Source of the DNA: Variovorax boronicumulans
Lineage (GTDB): Bacteria > Pseudomonadota > Gammaproteobacteria > Burkholderiales > Burkholderiaceae_C
Reading direction: 5' to 3'
DNA: 64,000 nt
Assembly (NCBI RefSeq): GCF_030812215.1
Contig: NZ_JAUSSG010000004.1
Location: 1 to 64,000 of the forward strand
A program made the translations under genes and the position numbers. A model generated the notes under the pieces. It searched no databases. It had not been told where the DNA came from and saw only the letters and a list, made by a program, of their open reading frames with translations. Numbering within the stretch: the first letter of the stretch is position 1; every line of letters starts with the position of its first letter. Below, in pieces: positions 43,489 to 52,055 of the stretch.

Positions 43489-44235
43489 TCAGGAGCCCGG
43501 CATGTGGGGCGGATGCAGTTCCACGGCCTTCGCCTTCTTGCGCATCCGGATGTTGAGCATCTCCACGGCCACCGAGAAAGCCATCGCGAAGTACACGTAG
43601 CCCTTGGGCACATGATGGTCGAAGCCCTCCGCGACCAGCACGACACCCACGACCACGAGGAATGCCAGTGCCAGCATCTTGATGGTGGGATGGGCCGAGA
43701 CGAAGCGCCCGATGGGCGTTGCGAACACCATCATCAGCAGCACCGAGGCTACCACCGCGGCGATCATGACGCGCACGTCGTCCACCATGCCGACCGCGGT
43801 GATGATCGAGTCCAGCGAGAACACGAGATCGATCACGATGATCTGGAGCATGACGGAGGTGAAGGTCGCCTGGGCCACGCTCGCCTTCTGCTCGTGCGCA
43901 CCCTCCAGGGACTGATGGACCTCGGTCGTGCTCTTCCAGATCAGGAAGAGGCCGCCCAGGATCAGGATCAGGTCGCGCCCCGAGATCTCCTGGCCGAACG
44001 CCGAGAACAGCGGAGCGACCAGCCCGACGATCCAGGCCAGCACCAGCAGCAGCCCGATGCGCATGAACATCGCCATGAACAACCCCATCCGGCGCGCGAA
44101 CTCGCGGTTGGCGGGCGGCAGCTTGTCGACCAGGATGGAGATGAAGATGATGTTGTCGATGCCCAGCACGAGCTCGAGCGCCGTGAGGGTAGCAAAGGCA
44201 ATCCAGACCTGCGGATCTGTCAGGAGTTCGAGCAT
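43489..44235 (-). CDS. TerC-family integral membrane protein
   Basis: A 248-residue protein with seven membrane helices and the TerC signatures LELVLGIDNIIFISILVDKLP near the N-terminus and IVIDLVFSLDSIITAVGMV in the middle, each with the intramembrane acidic residues. TerC proteins are linked to tellurite resistance and to manganese export during membrane protein metalation. It is alone here; the binding-protein gene upstream is 107 bp away on the same strand. Confidence 0.92.
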   Translation of the reverse strand: MLELLTDPQVWIAFATLTALELVLGIDNIIFISILVDKLPPANREFARRMGLFMAMFMRIGLLLVLAWIVGLVAPLFSAFGQEISGRDLILILGGLFLIWKSTTEVHQSLEGAHEQKASVAQATFTSVMLQIIVIDLVFSLDSIITAVGMVDDVRVMIAAVVASVLLMMVFATPIGRFVSAHPTIKMLALAFLVVVGVVLVAEGFDHHVPKGYVYFAMAFSVAVEMLNIRMRKKAKAVELHPPHMPGS

Positions 44236-44342
44236 CGGGGTTCTTTCAAACGGCCACGCCGGGAAGTTGAAGCTGCGCGGATTCTCACCTGCGGGGCGCA
44301 TGCGGCAACGAGGAAGGCCGCAAGTCTTTCGGGGTACTGCCA

Positions 44343-45530
44343 TCAATGAACGAAGCGCCCCCCGGTGCCGATCATCGTCATCTCGACGAAACGCGAGCCG
44401 CTGTGGTTGTCGGGGGTGAACGAGACGAAGAATCCGCCCGCGTCCCACTTGTTCATCGTTTCCAGGGCGGCCAGCAGCCTCGCACGCGTGAGATCGCGGC
44501 CCGCGCGGCGCAGCCCTTCGACCAGGGTCTTCGCGGCCAGGAAGCCTTCCATCGATCCGAAGCTCATGTGCGGCACGCCGGCCTTCAGCATGGCCTGGGC
44601 ATATTCGTTCTGCAGCACGGACGCGCGGCCCCATGGAAAGGGAACGACTTCGGAAATCATCACGCCCGCGCCAAGGCTGCCGAGCTCGTCGGCCAGTGCC
44701 TTGCCGCCGACGAAGGACACGCTGACGAAGCGCCCGGCATAGCCGGCCTTCTTCATTTCCTTGATGAGTGCCGCGCTGGACACGTAGGAGCTGATCAGCG
44801 CCACGGCATCGGGATGCGCGGCCTGGAGCGCCTTGGCGGCAGCCGCCACCTCGGTGCTGTGCCGCTCGATCGCGGTGGTCGCGACGATCGGCAGGCCGTG
44901 CTTGGCCGTCGCCCTGCTCATCGCCTGGAGCCCCGCCTTGCCGTAGGCATCGTTCTGGTGGAAGACCGCGATGTTCCTGGCGCCGGTAACCGCCAACTGC
45001 TCGAGGATGTATTCCGACTCGTCGAAATAGCTGGCCCTGACGTTGAAGACGACGCGATTGAACGGTTGGCGCAGCGCCTCGGCGCCGGTCACCGGTGCAA
45101 AAAACGGCACCTGCGCAGCCACGGCCAGAGGCAACGCCGCCAGGGTGGTGGAGGTGCCGACATAGCCGAACAGCGCCACGGCGCGGTCCTGCTCCAGCAG
45201 GTCGGCCGTGTTGCTGGCGGTCATCTTCGGGTCGTAGGCGTCGTCCTTGGCGTGCAGCTCGATCTTTCGCCCGTGGACGCCACCCGCGTCGTTGACCATC
45301 TGGAAGTAGACGCGCGCCCCCACGTTGAACTCCGTGCCCAGCTGCGCGGAAGGGCCGCTGAACGGCGCCGACTGACCGATCACGATGGCCGTCTCGTCCA
45401 CGGCCTTGTCCTTGGCGACGCCCGGCAGGCTGGCAAGCCCCAGCGAGACGGCGACGCAGGACGCCAGAAGGAAACGCCGGGTGCGTGGCGCAGACGGCAG
45501 CATACGGGAGGGGATGGGGCGAGAAGGCAT
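44343..45530 (-). CDS. Branched-chain amino-acid-type ABC binding protein (orphan)
   Basis: A 395-residue periplasmic binding protein of the LivJ/peripla_BP_6 type with a signal peptide (about 1-40; an in-frame ATG at 45503 is an alternative start). Family stretches include IVIGQSAPFSGPSAQLGTEFNVGARVYFQMVNDAGGVHGRKIEL and DDAYDPKMTASNTADLL. No LivHMGF permease or ATPase genes are adjacent. It lies 61 bp after the first roadblock gene on the same strand, so it could be on that transcript and act as a sensor rather than a transporter part. Ligand unknown. Confidence 0.85.
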   Translation of the reverse strand: MPSRPIPSRMLPSAPRTRRFLLASCVAVSLGLASLPGVAKDKAVDETAIVIGQSAPFSGPSAQLGTEFNVGARVYFQMVNDAGGVHGRKIELHAKDDAYDPKMTASNTADLLEQDRAVALFGYVGTSTTLAALPLAVAAQVPFFAPVTGAEALRQPFNRVVFNVRASYFDESEYILEQLAVTGARNIAVFHQNDAYGKAGLQAMSRATAKHGLPIVATTAIERHSTEVAAAAKALQAAHPDAVALISSYVSSAALIKEMKKAGYAGRFVSVSFVGGKALADELGSLGAGVMISEVVPFPWGRASVLQNEYAQAMLKAGVPHMSFGSMEGFLAAKTLVEGLRRAGRDLTRARLLAALETMNKWDAGGFFVSFTPDNHSGSRFVEMTMIGTGGRFVH

Positions 45531-45591
45531 GTGGTGTGGCCCTTGGGTTCTCGAAATGGAATTCAGCCACTGGCCGGCGGGGGTGCGGTGC

Positions 45592-45951
45592 TCAGAAATC
45601 CAGCTGCTTGTCCACGTCCTGGGTCTTGCGGCGGGCCAGCGCGAGGTTGGCGCGCAGCTTGTCCAGCACGACGTAGATGAACACGCCTTCCTTGGAGATC
45701 GAGGGGCGGACGATGTGGTATTGCTTCCCGAGGGTGATCAGGATGTCTTCGATGACGTCGTTCAGGCCGAGGGCCCGCATCGTCTTGAGCTTGGTGCGCA
45801 CGACCTCGGTGTTGCCGGCCGCGGCGATTTCGAGATCCAGGCCCGAGCCCGCGGAGCCCAGGATCATTCCGCTGCCGGAATCGACGATGGCCGCGCACAT
45901 GGCGCCGTCCAGGGACAGGATGTCTTCGAGGGTCTGCTTGATGGATGCCAA
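45592..45951 (-). CDS. Roadblock/LC7 domain protein 1
   Basis: A 119-residue single-domain roadblock protein (MASIKQTLEDILSLDGAMCAAIVDSGSGMILGSAG, then VIEDILITLGKQYHIVRPSISKEGVFIYVVLD). The start is TTG at 45951, preceded by GGAGAA. Roadblock proteins, such as MglB, act as GTPase-activating or scaffolding partners of small Ras-like GTPases. It is the last of four clustered genes (uncharacterised protein, GTPase, two roadblocks) downstream of the pilus operon, 46 bp after roadblock 2. Confidence 0.85.
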   Translation of the reverse strand: MASIKQTLEDILSLDGAMCAAIVDSGSGMILGSAGSGLDLEIAAAGNTEVVRTKLKTMRALGLNDVIEDILITLGKQYHIVRPSISKEGVFIYVVLDKLRANLALARRKTQDVDKQLDF

Positions 45952-45997
45952 TTCGTTCTCCAGTAAAAAATAAGAAAGCTTCGGAAAAAATCAGGTG

Positions 45998-46408
45998 TCA
46001 GGCATGAAAGGGGGAGGCATCGGCGAGCGTCCTGGCGAGCTGGGCGGCCCGGTACGACACCAGCGCCAGCACGGCCGAATCGCGGGCGACCACGTTGATG
46101 ACCAGTTCGACGTCGCGCCGGTACACGCTGCAGAAAACCGCAAAGCCCGACTCGGTCTGCACGATCACGCTCTTCTGGCGCCCCAGGCGCGCCTCCTCGG
46201 AGACCACGCCGCTGATCGCCACGATGGAACTGGCCATGGCCGCCACGCGCGCGGGATCCACGTCGCCGGTGACCGCCGAGGCCACGCTGAAGCCGTCGAT
46301 GGTGGCGATCACCGCGGCCGTCACGCCGTTCAGCTCGTCGACCAGCTTGCGTGCTTCGCGCTGCGCGAGCGCGGTGGCGGTCTTCGACAGGCCATGCGAG
46401 GCAGTCAT
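45998..46408 (-). CDS. Roadblock/LC7 domain protein 2
   Basis: A 136-residue roadblock protein with clear domain features (REARKLVDELNGVTAAVIATIDGFSVASAVTG, and AAMASSIVAISGVVSEEARLGRQKSVIVQTESGFAVFCSV). It differs strongly from roadblock 1, so the two may form a heterodimer or act on different partners. Its ATG overlaps the GTPase stop by four bases, indicating tight co-expression. Likely the MglB-type regulator of the neighbouring GTPase. Confidence 0.87.
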   Translation of the reverse strand: MTASHGLSKTATALAQREARKLVDELNGVTAAVIATIDGFSVASAVTGDVDPARVAAMASSIVAISGVVSEEARLGRQKSVIVQTESGFAVFCSVYRRDVELVINVVARDSAVLALVSYRAAQLARTLADASPFHA

Positions 46409-46947
46409 TCGTTCTCCCCTCCCAGATCGGCTTCGAGTTGCATCAGCAGCGTGTCGATCAGCAGGATCACGTCGCTCCTGTTGCGCACGTCCACGCTCGA
46501 AATTGGAAACACCCGGCCCGTGGCTGCGATCGCCTGCGCATAGTCGTCCAGGCTGGGCACCGGATGGGTCTCCATGCGGCCCACGCCGACGGTGCAGGGA
46601 ATGGTGCGCAGCGCCTCGGAGAAGCCGGTCATGTAGACGGCCAGGTCGGCCAGCGGATCGGGGCGCGAGTTGTCGACCAGGACGACCAGGCCCAGCGCGT
46701 TGCGAACGAGGATCTTCCAGAGGAATGCAAAGCGCTCCTGCCCGGGAGTGCCGAACATGCGAACGCGGTCTCCGTTGTCCAGCGTCAGCTCGCCGAAATC
46801 CAGGCCCACGGTGGTGCGCTCCTTGGCGATCGACGTGTCGGAGTTCCGCACGTCGGTCATGACCGGCGGCGCGTCGCTCACGCACCCGATCGCCGTGGTC
46901 TTGCCGGCGCCCACGGTGCCGGTGAAGAGGATCTTGTATTCCCTCAT
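46405..46947 (-). CDS. Small Ras-like GTPase (MglA/COG2229-like)
   Basis: A 180-residue GTPase. The P-loop is G10-TVGAGKTT, switch I contains ERTTVG (about 43-48), and the G3 region is FGTPGQERF (65-73), where the usual Asp of DxxG is replaced. The expected G4 motif NKxD is missing: VGVGRMETH stands at its place. FGTPGQERF-type GTPases occur with roadblock proteins in Streptomyces conservons and other operons. It overlaps both neighbours by ATGA. A role as a switch for type IV pilus activity, like MglA, is inferred from its place after pilY1. Loss of NKxD may relax guanine specificity. Confidence 0.85.
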   Translation of the reverse strand: MREYKILFTGTVGAGKTTAIGCVSDAPPVMTDVRNSDTSIAKERTTVGLDFGELTLDNGDRVRMFGTPGQERFAFLWKILVRNALGLVVLVDNSRPDPLADLAVYMTGFSEALRTIPCTVGVGRMETHPVPSLDDYAQAIAATGRVFPISSVDVRNRSDVILLIDTLLMQLEADLGGENE

Positions 46948-47639
46948 GGGGTTGCGAGCCCCAGGTGCCGGCGGATGCCGTTGATGAGGCCGCGCGCGAA
47001 CGCGCCGCGCGCCGGAGCGGGCAACCCCGGGATGCGCGGCAGGTCCGCATGCGGCAGCGCGCCGGACGGCACCACGTGCAGCTCCAGCACGCCCGCCGAG
47101 CGCAGCGTCTGAAGAAAGATGACGCAGCGCGACAGCGGGAGCTCGCCCAGGTCGGACAGTTCGGTCGCACTCAATGCACGGCGCGCCAGCAGGCTGGCCA
47201 TCCGCACTTTTTCGGGGTCGTTGCGCAGCAGCAGTGCCGAGGGCCAGCGGCGCAGCGTGAAGCGCACCGACTCGGAGACCTCGATCTTCGGCGCCATCTG
47301 CTCCGGCTCGCCCGATGGCACGGACTGCACCGCCAGCAGGGTGCGCTCGGTGCTCTTGAGCCATTGCTGCAGACGGTCGGCGCGTATCGGCCGCTCCAGC
47401 GTGTGCGCATGGCCGCCGGCGTTCCTGCGCGTGAGCGTGAGCAGCGCACCGGCCATGCGGGCAAAGCCGGCGCGCTCGGCCGCCGTCGCGCTCTCGTCGA
47501 CGAGCAATGCGTCGTACGGCGGCGCGGTGACGAACGTCCACGGAAAGGAAAGGTCGCTCGCGTAGAGCTGCACGATGGTCCGGATCACGGCGGTTTCGGC
47601 CGCCGGCAGTCCGTAGACACCCATTCTCAGAACGGACAT
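46944..47639 (-). CDS. Uncharacterised pilus/GTPase-linked protein, copy 1
   Basis: A 231-residue soluble protein of no family I recognise. Its N-terminal ~75 residues (MSVLRMGVYGLPAAETAVIRTIVQLYA, then FPWTFVTAPPYDALLVDES) look like an alpha/beta, receiver-like fold without a clear phosphorylation site. A central conserved stretch is [15 protein letters not shown]. The C-terminal part (SATELSDLGELPLSRCVIFLQTLRSAGVLEL) resembles a winged helix. A paralogue lies at 62839. It starts 31 bp after pilY1 with GGGAGG as ribosome-binding site, and overlaps the GTPase by ATGA, so it probably belongs to the pilus transcript and works with the GTPase. Confidence 0.8.
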   Translation of the reverse strand: MSVLRMGVYGLPAAETAVIRTIVQLYASDLSFPWTFVTAPPYDALLVDESATAAERAGFARMAGALLTLTRRNAGGHAHTLERPIRADRLQQWLKSTERTLLAVQSVPSGEPEQMAPKIEVSESVRFTLRRWPSALLLRNDPEKVRMASLLARRALSATELSDLGELPLSRCVIFLQTLRSAGVLELHVVPSGALPHADLPRIPGLPAPARGAFARGLINGIRRHLGLATP

Positions 47640-47670
47640 GCCTTGCCTCCCGTTTGCATGAGGATTCGCA

Positions 47671-50600
47671 TCAGTTCACCGCCGGCACTTCACGCCAGTT
47701 CAAGAGGCGCAGCGAGATGCCCTTCGACAGATCGGCTTTCACCGGCACCGGCTTCCCGTCGGTCCCGACGACGATGCGGGTGGACCCGTCCACGCTCACG
47801 AATCGCAGGTCGGTGACGGCGCTCGGGAAGCTCTGGTAGGCGGTTCCGGCGGGCAGCAGCACCGAGCGCCCCGTTCCGTAGTTGATGGCATAGACCCGGC
47901 TTTGCCCCGATGGACTGCAGGCATCGCCGGTGGTCAGCAGGCTGGAGAAAGCCACGATGCCGTTGAAGGCCGCCGGGCTGGAGACCAGGCGCCAGCCGAC
48001 ACCGGTGTCGACACCCAGATCGAGATACCAGCCCGGCGACGTGTTCGAGAGGCTGATGCCCTTGAGCACATCCTCCACCTTCGTGAGCTGGCTGCGCGTG
48101 ATGGGCGCGGTCACGGCGTTGAAGCCACCGGCCGTTCCATCGACGATGGCGTAGAACGACTGCGGCGCCTTCGAATTCACGTCCGAGGCGTCCAGCAGCT
48201 TGCCGGTGCCGAGCAGCACGAAGCGCTTGCGGGTGACGGGGTTGATCTCGATCAGCGGCGCGGTGGTGACGGGTTGCGCGTTGCCCGATCCGTCGGTCAG
48301 CGTGGCCAGCAGGGTCGGTGCCGGGTAGGCGGTGCTGCTGCCCTTGGCGGCAGTGAGGTCGAAACGCCAGAGCTGGCCGTCCAGGTCCGCTGCATAGACG
48401 GCATCCGCGGTGTTGTCGGCATGGTCGGCAACATAGGCGGACGCCTGCGTCAGGCCGCTGGAGGCGGTGGGCGTCCCCATCTTCTCGAGCAGCGCACCGG
48501 TCTTGGGATTGACGATGTACAGGTAGCCCTTGCCGTCGCTGTTGTTGTAGCCCGAGGTGAGGATCACGACCCAGCCGTACTTCTTCGTCTTCACGGCCGT
48601 GGGCGCGCCATAGCTGTAGCCCATGGTGGCGTCGGTGAATTCCCATTTCACCTTGCCGGCCACCGCGGCTTCGCTGTCCATGCCTGCGGGGTCGGTCACG
48701 TCGATGGCGTAGTAGCTCTTGCCGCCCTTGCCCAGCCCGCCGATCAGCAGGCTGTGCCAGTCGGCGCCGTTGCCGCTGCTCGCGGTGGTGAACGCGCCGC
48801 CGGCGCTGTTCAGGTCCACGTCGAAGGCCAGTGGCGTCGCATCCACGTAGTAGCGGTGGGCGTACTTGGGATTTCCAAGCTGCGCCAACCCATCGACCTG
48901 CGGCGTGCCGTTCGGCCCCTTGAACAAGGCGCTCGGCACGTAGGCGAACTGCTCGGTCCCGGCGCTGGCGCCGGCCAGTGCGCCATTGAATGCATGCAGC
49001 ATGCCGTCGTTGGCGCCGACGTAGACCATGGTGGGGCGCGCGGCCCACTTGGTCTTGAAGGCCGTGTAGCCCGGGTTGCTCTTCTCCGAAAAGCCGGTCG
49101 CGGGCGGCCCGACGGGCATGACCTTCGAATTGACGATGTCGCCCAGCAGCAGGGACCGGCTGCGCAAGGCCCGCGTGCTTGCGGCCGCCGTGGAGGCGCC
49201 TTCGTTCTTGCGGTCGCCACGCAGGTAGTTGAGGTAGTCGATGCTGCTCGTGGTGCTGGCGTAGGCGGGCGCGAGGGCGGCCAGCTGCGCCGACGTCACG
49301 CTGGCGGCGCGGAATGCCACGCCCTTGCTGCCGTCCCACGTCGCGATGCGGCGCGCCGTGTCCCAGCCGCCATTGGCCAGTTGGGCTTCGAGCGTGGTGC
49401 TGGTCGTCCAGACGGGTGCGGCGGACGGCGTGCCATCGCTGGCGAAGGTGAGCTTGCTGGCGGTGACCACGCCCGTCCATCCCTTGGAGTCGTACTGCGA
49501 TGCATACGAGGCGGTGCCGGTGGCCGCGGCCTGCGCGGTGGAGAGCGAGAAGGACGTGGTGTAGGCCTTGATGGCGTTGGCGATGTCGGTGAATGCGGCG
49601 CGCAGGCCACTCACCATCTGCCCGGCGTTGCCGGCCAGGAAGTAGTTGTCGGGCCGAAGGCGCTTGTTGCCGTTCATGTCGATGCTGTCGCCCGCGGTGT
49701 TCCACCATTCCTGCGCGAGCGGCACGGTGGTGTTGGCCGGGTCGTAGCCCGCGGGCACGCTGAAGCCGCCGTACTTGGCGGCCAGGTAATAGGGGTTCAG
49801 GTCTTCGGCGCGCTGGTACTCCATGACATCCATCCAGTAGGTGGAGATGTTCTGCACGCCGGCCAGGTCGGGCCGCAGGTCGTTGACGTGCGCGCCATAG
49901 GCAAGGCCCGCGATGTAGTAGGTCGCATCGGAGCCGCCGGCCTTCCACCAGGGCGTCGGCGCCTTGAAGCCTTCCAGCGTCTGCAGGTTCTTCGTCCACG
50001 CATCCGCCTTGTTCAGCGAGTCCGCGGCGACCGTCGCGGGATTGCCGCGCCAACTCGTCACCGCGCTTCCGCCCACGTTGTAGTCGTAGTGGGTGTGGTC
50101 ATCGCCGATGCCCAGAATGAAATTCTTCTGGCACGAATAGGAAATGGGGTCCTTGCCGCTCCAGTCGGTCACTGCGGGAAAACCGTCGAGCCTGGCCTCC
50201 CTGCCCTCCACGCCGGCCGCCACCGAGTTGGTCCATTCGGGGACGTTGCCCAGGTTCTCGAAGTACCGCACGGCAGCGTAGTAGAGCTCGCTGACGTTGT
50301 CGTACATCATGTAGTTCTTCGCGGACTGGCCGAACTTGTTGAGGTAGTTCATCACCCCGCTTTGCACGACGCCGCTCGCCGTGGCCGAAACCGCGTCGGG
50401 GTTCGTGCTCATGATGCCGGTGGTGGCATCCCATTCGCCGCGGGTGTTGGTGACCACCGCGGTGGACAGCGGCTGCGGATAGGTCGGGCCGATGAAACCC
50501 ATCGGCGCGCGCATCACGCCGCCCTGCTGCGCGATGCCGCCAGCGTTCAGGAACGAGAAGGTGCCGTAGCGGATCTTGTTGGCGTTCTGCTGCAGCAAAC

Positions 50601-51438
50601 CTTCAGGCTTGTAGTTGGTGCCGTACTTGACGCAGTTGGCCTCCACGCCGCCGGCACCGGCCGAGGTGTCGCAGACCTTGACGCGGACGTAGACCTGGTA
50701 GACGGCGTTCGCCCTCTTCGCACTGTTCGCGGCGTCGAGCTTGACCAGGTCGGCCCCGGCCCCCGTGGGATCGCCCGTTCCGGTGAACACCATGGTGTTG
50801 CCGCGCGACCAGATGCTGGTGTTGAAGTTGTTCCAGTTGCTGAACGGCGTGACGGCGGAAACCAATGCCTTGGGCAGCTTGTGCCCGTTTCCCTGATCGG
50901 TGCCGCGCAGCGGGAAATTGGTGGTGTTGCCCTGGCTGGAGCCCCACGCCTTCTCGAGGATGGTCTCGCTCGTGGTGTCCACGCTGCGGTAACCGCCCGA
51001 GAGCGCCCAGCGGAATGGGTCGATGGTCTGCATCGTGGCCCAGTTCATGAAATTTCCGCTCCACTGTCCCGAACAGCTGTGCTTGTTGGTGCCGGTGGAC
51101 GCGCCGGCCGGCTGGAAGTAGCTGTCGGATGCGGCGCCGTTCTTCACCGCCGGCTCGACGTAGGTGTACGTGTAGCACTTGCGCGGATCGAAGTAGCCCA
51201 GGTACTCCGTGGCATCCGCGTAGTCGTTGAGGTTCGCCACGCTGATCGCGGTGGGGTATTCCACCGACAGCGCCAACGCAAGATTCCCCGGCACATCGGA
51301 CGAGGCGAACACGGGCTGGTCCGACAGCTTGGCGGTGGCCGCCAGCGCGGCCGGGCACGACCACAGACCCAGGCAGACGGCCGCGATCGCCCCGATGCCG
51401 GAGGCCGCGGCCGATGCGCGGCAAAAAGCGTTTGTCAT
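47671..51438 (-). CDS. pilY1: Type IV pilus tip adhesin PilY1
   Basis: A 1255-residue secreted protein with signal peptide (about 1-34, ending ALAAT). The C-terminal half is the PilY1 beta-propeller (MVYVGANDGMLHAFN, KGYLYIVNPKTG, VYAADLDGQLWRFDL). A calcium-loop-like stretch, ADHADNTADAVYAADLDG at about 1003-1020, lies at the usual position but is degenerate. No DxSxS metal site of a von Willebrand A domain is visible in the N-terminal half, unlike P. aeruginosa PilY1. It caps the minor-pilin complex and promotes pilus extension and adhesion. Its start overlaps pilX by ATGA. Confidence 0.93.
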   Translation of the reverse strand: MTNAFCRASAAASGIGAIAAVCLGLWSCPAALAATAKLSDQPVFASSDVPGNLALALSVEYPTAISVANLNDYADATEYLGYFDPRKCYTYTYVEPAVKNGAASDSYFQPAGASTGTNKHSCSGQWSGNFMNWATMQTIDPFRWALSGGYRSVDTTSETILEKAWGSSQGNTTNFPLRGTDQGNGHKLPKALVSAVTPFSNWNNFNTSIWSRGNTMVFTGTGDPTGAGADLVKLDAANSAKRANAVYQVYVRVKVCDTSAGAGGVEANCVKYGTNYKPEGLLQQNANKIRYGTFSFLNAGGIAQQGGVMRAPMGFIGPTYPQPLSTAVVTNTRGEWDATTGIMSTNPDAVSATASGVVQSGVMNYLNKFGQSAKNYMMYDNVSELYYAAVRYFENLGNVPEWTNSVAAGVEGREARLDGFPAVTDWSGKDPISYSCQKNFILGIGDDHTHYDYNVGGSAVTSWRGNPATVAADSLNKADAWTKNLQTLEGFKAPTPWWKAGGSDATYYIAGLAYGAHVNDLRPDLAGVQNISTYWMDVMEYQRAEDLNPYYLAAKYGGFSVPAGYDPANTTVPLAQEWWNTAGDSIDMNGNKRLRPDNYFLAGNAGQMVSGLRAAFTDIANAIKAYTTSFSLSTAQAAATGTASYASQYDSKGWTGVVTASKLTFASDGTPSAAPVWTTSTTLEAQLANGGWDTARRIATWDGSKGVAFRAASVTSAQLAALAPAYASTTSSIDYLNYLRGDRKNEGASTAAASTRALRSRSLLLGDIVNSKVMPVGPPATGFSEKSNPGYTAFKTKWAARPTMVYVGANDGMLHAFNGALAGASAGTEQFAYVPSALFKGPNGTPQVDGLAQLGNPKYAHRYYVDATPLAFDVDLNSAGGAFTTASSGNGADWHSLLIGGLGKGGKSYYAIDVTDPAGMDSEAAVAGKVKWEFTDATMGYSYGAPTAVKTKKYGWVVILTSGYNNSDGKGYLYIVNPKTGALLEKMGTPTASSGLTQASAYVADHADNTADAVYAADLDGQLWRFDLTAAKGSSTAYPAPTLLATLTDGSGNAQPVTTAPLIEINPVTRKRFVLLGTGKLLDASDVNSKAPQSFYAIVDGTAGGFNAVTAPITRSQLTKVEDVLKGISLSNTSPGWYLDLGVDTGVGWRLVSSPAAFNGIVAFSSLLTTGDACSPSGQSRVYAINYGTGRSVLLPAGTAYQSFPSAVTDLRFVSVDGSTRIVVGTDGKPVPVKADLSKGISLRLLNWREVPAVN

Positions 51439-52055
51439 GGGGATGGGGTGCCTTCCTGGTCTGGCTTGGTGAACGTCGACTGCATGAACACCTGCGTGTC
51501 GCGCGGACCGCTGACGCGCAGGCTCAGGCGGTAGATCGTGGCGGTGGGTGGCGTCGGTGGCGGCGTGGGGCTGGAGGTGCCGCCGGCCGGCGCGGCAGAC
51601 GACTGCACGCAGCCGGTGCTGGTGGCCGGGCCGGTGCTGGTGCAGAGGCGATCGATCAGGTAGCGGATGCTGACCTGCGCCACCGCGTCGGTGAGGTCGT
51701 TGGAAGCCTTGCCGACGGCGCCGAAGGCCTTGTCGTCCAGCAGCGCCAGCGGCACGCCTTGCGCGTTGGTGTCGAGCTTGGTTGCCTTGAAGTTCTCGCC
51801 CGGCAGGTCGTCGGTCGCGTTCGCCAGCGCGCCCCCGCTCGCCAGCTTGTTGGCCAGCACGAAGGACACCGCCCTCTCGCCCTGGTTCACCAGGTCGCGC
51901 CGGAAGGCCAGGTTGCCGGCGGAGGTCAGCGATGTGTTCATGGAACGCACCACGGCGACGCCGCCGGCCAGGAGGATCACGAGCACGATGAGGCACAGCA
52001 GCAGGACGACGCCGCGCTGGTGCCGGGCCCGTGGGAAAGCGCTTGGAATCTTCAT
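51435..52055 (-). CDS. pilX: Minor pilin PilX
   Basis: A 206-residue class III-like minor pilin. The leader ends at G15, followed by the hydrophobic helix VVLLLCLIVLVILLAGGVAVV. The +5 Glu of the mature protein is replaced by Leu, as expected for the tip minor pilin that starts assembly. The C-terminal third is Ser/Pro/Thr-rich (SSPTPPPTPPT) before a last beta segment. It overlaps pilW and pilY1 by four bases each, and works with PilV, PilW and PilY1 at the pilus tip. Confidence 0.88.
   Translation of the reverse strand: MKIPSAFPRARHQRGVVLLLCLIVLVILLAGGVAVVRSMNTSLTSAGNLAFRRDLVNQGERAVSFVLANKLASGGALANATDDLPGENFKATKLDTNAQGVPLALLDDKAFGAVGKASNDLTDAVAQVSIRYLIDRLCTSTGPATSTGCVQSSAAPAGGTSSPTPPPTPPTATIYRLSLRVSGPRDTQVFMQSTFTKPDQEGTPSP

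Noticed and set aside
47902..51534. 1210-codon plus-strand frame opposite pilY1
   Set aside because: Antisense shadow; pilY1 on the other strand has signal peptide, family motifs and coupled neighbours.
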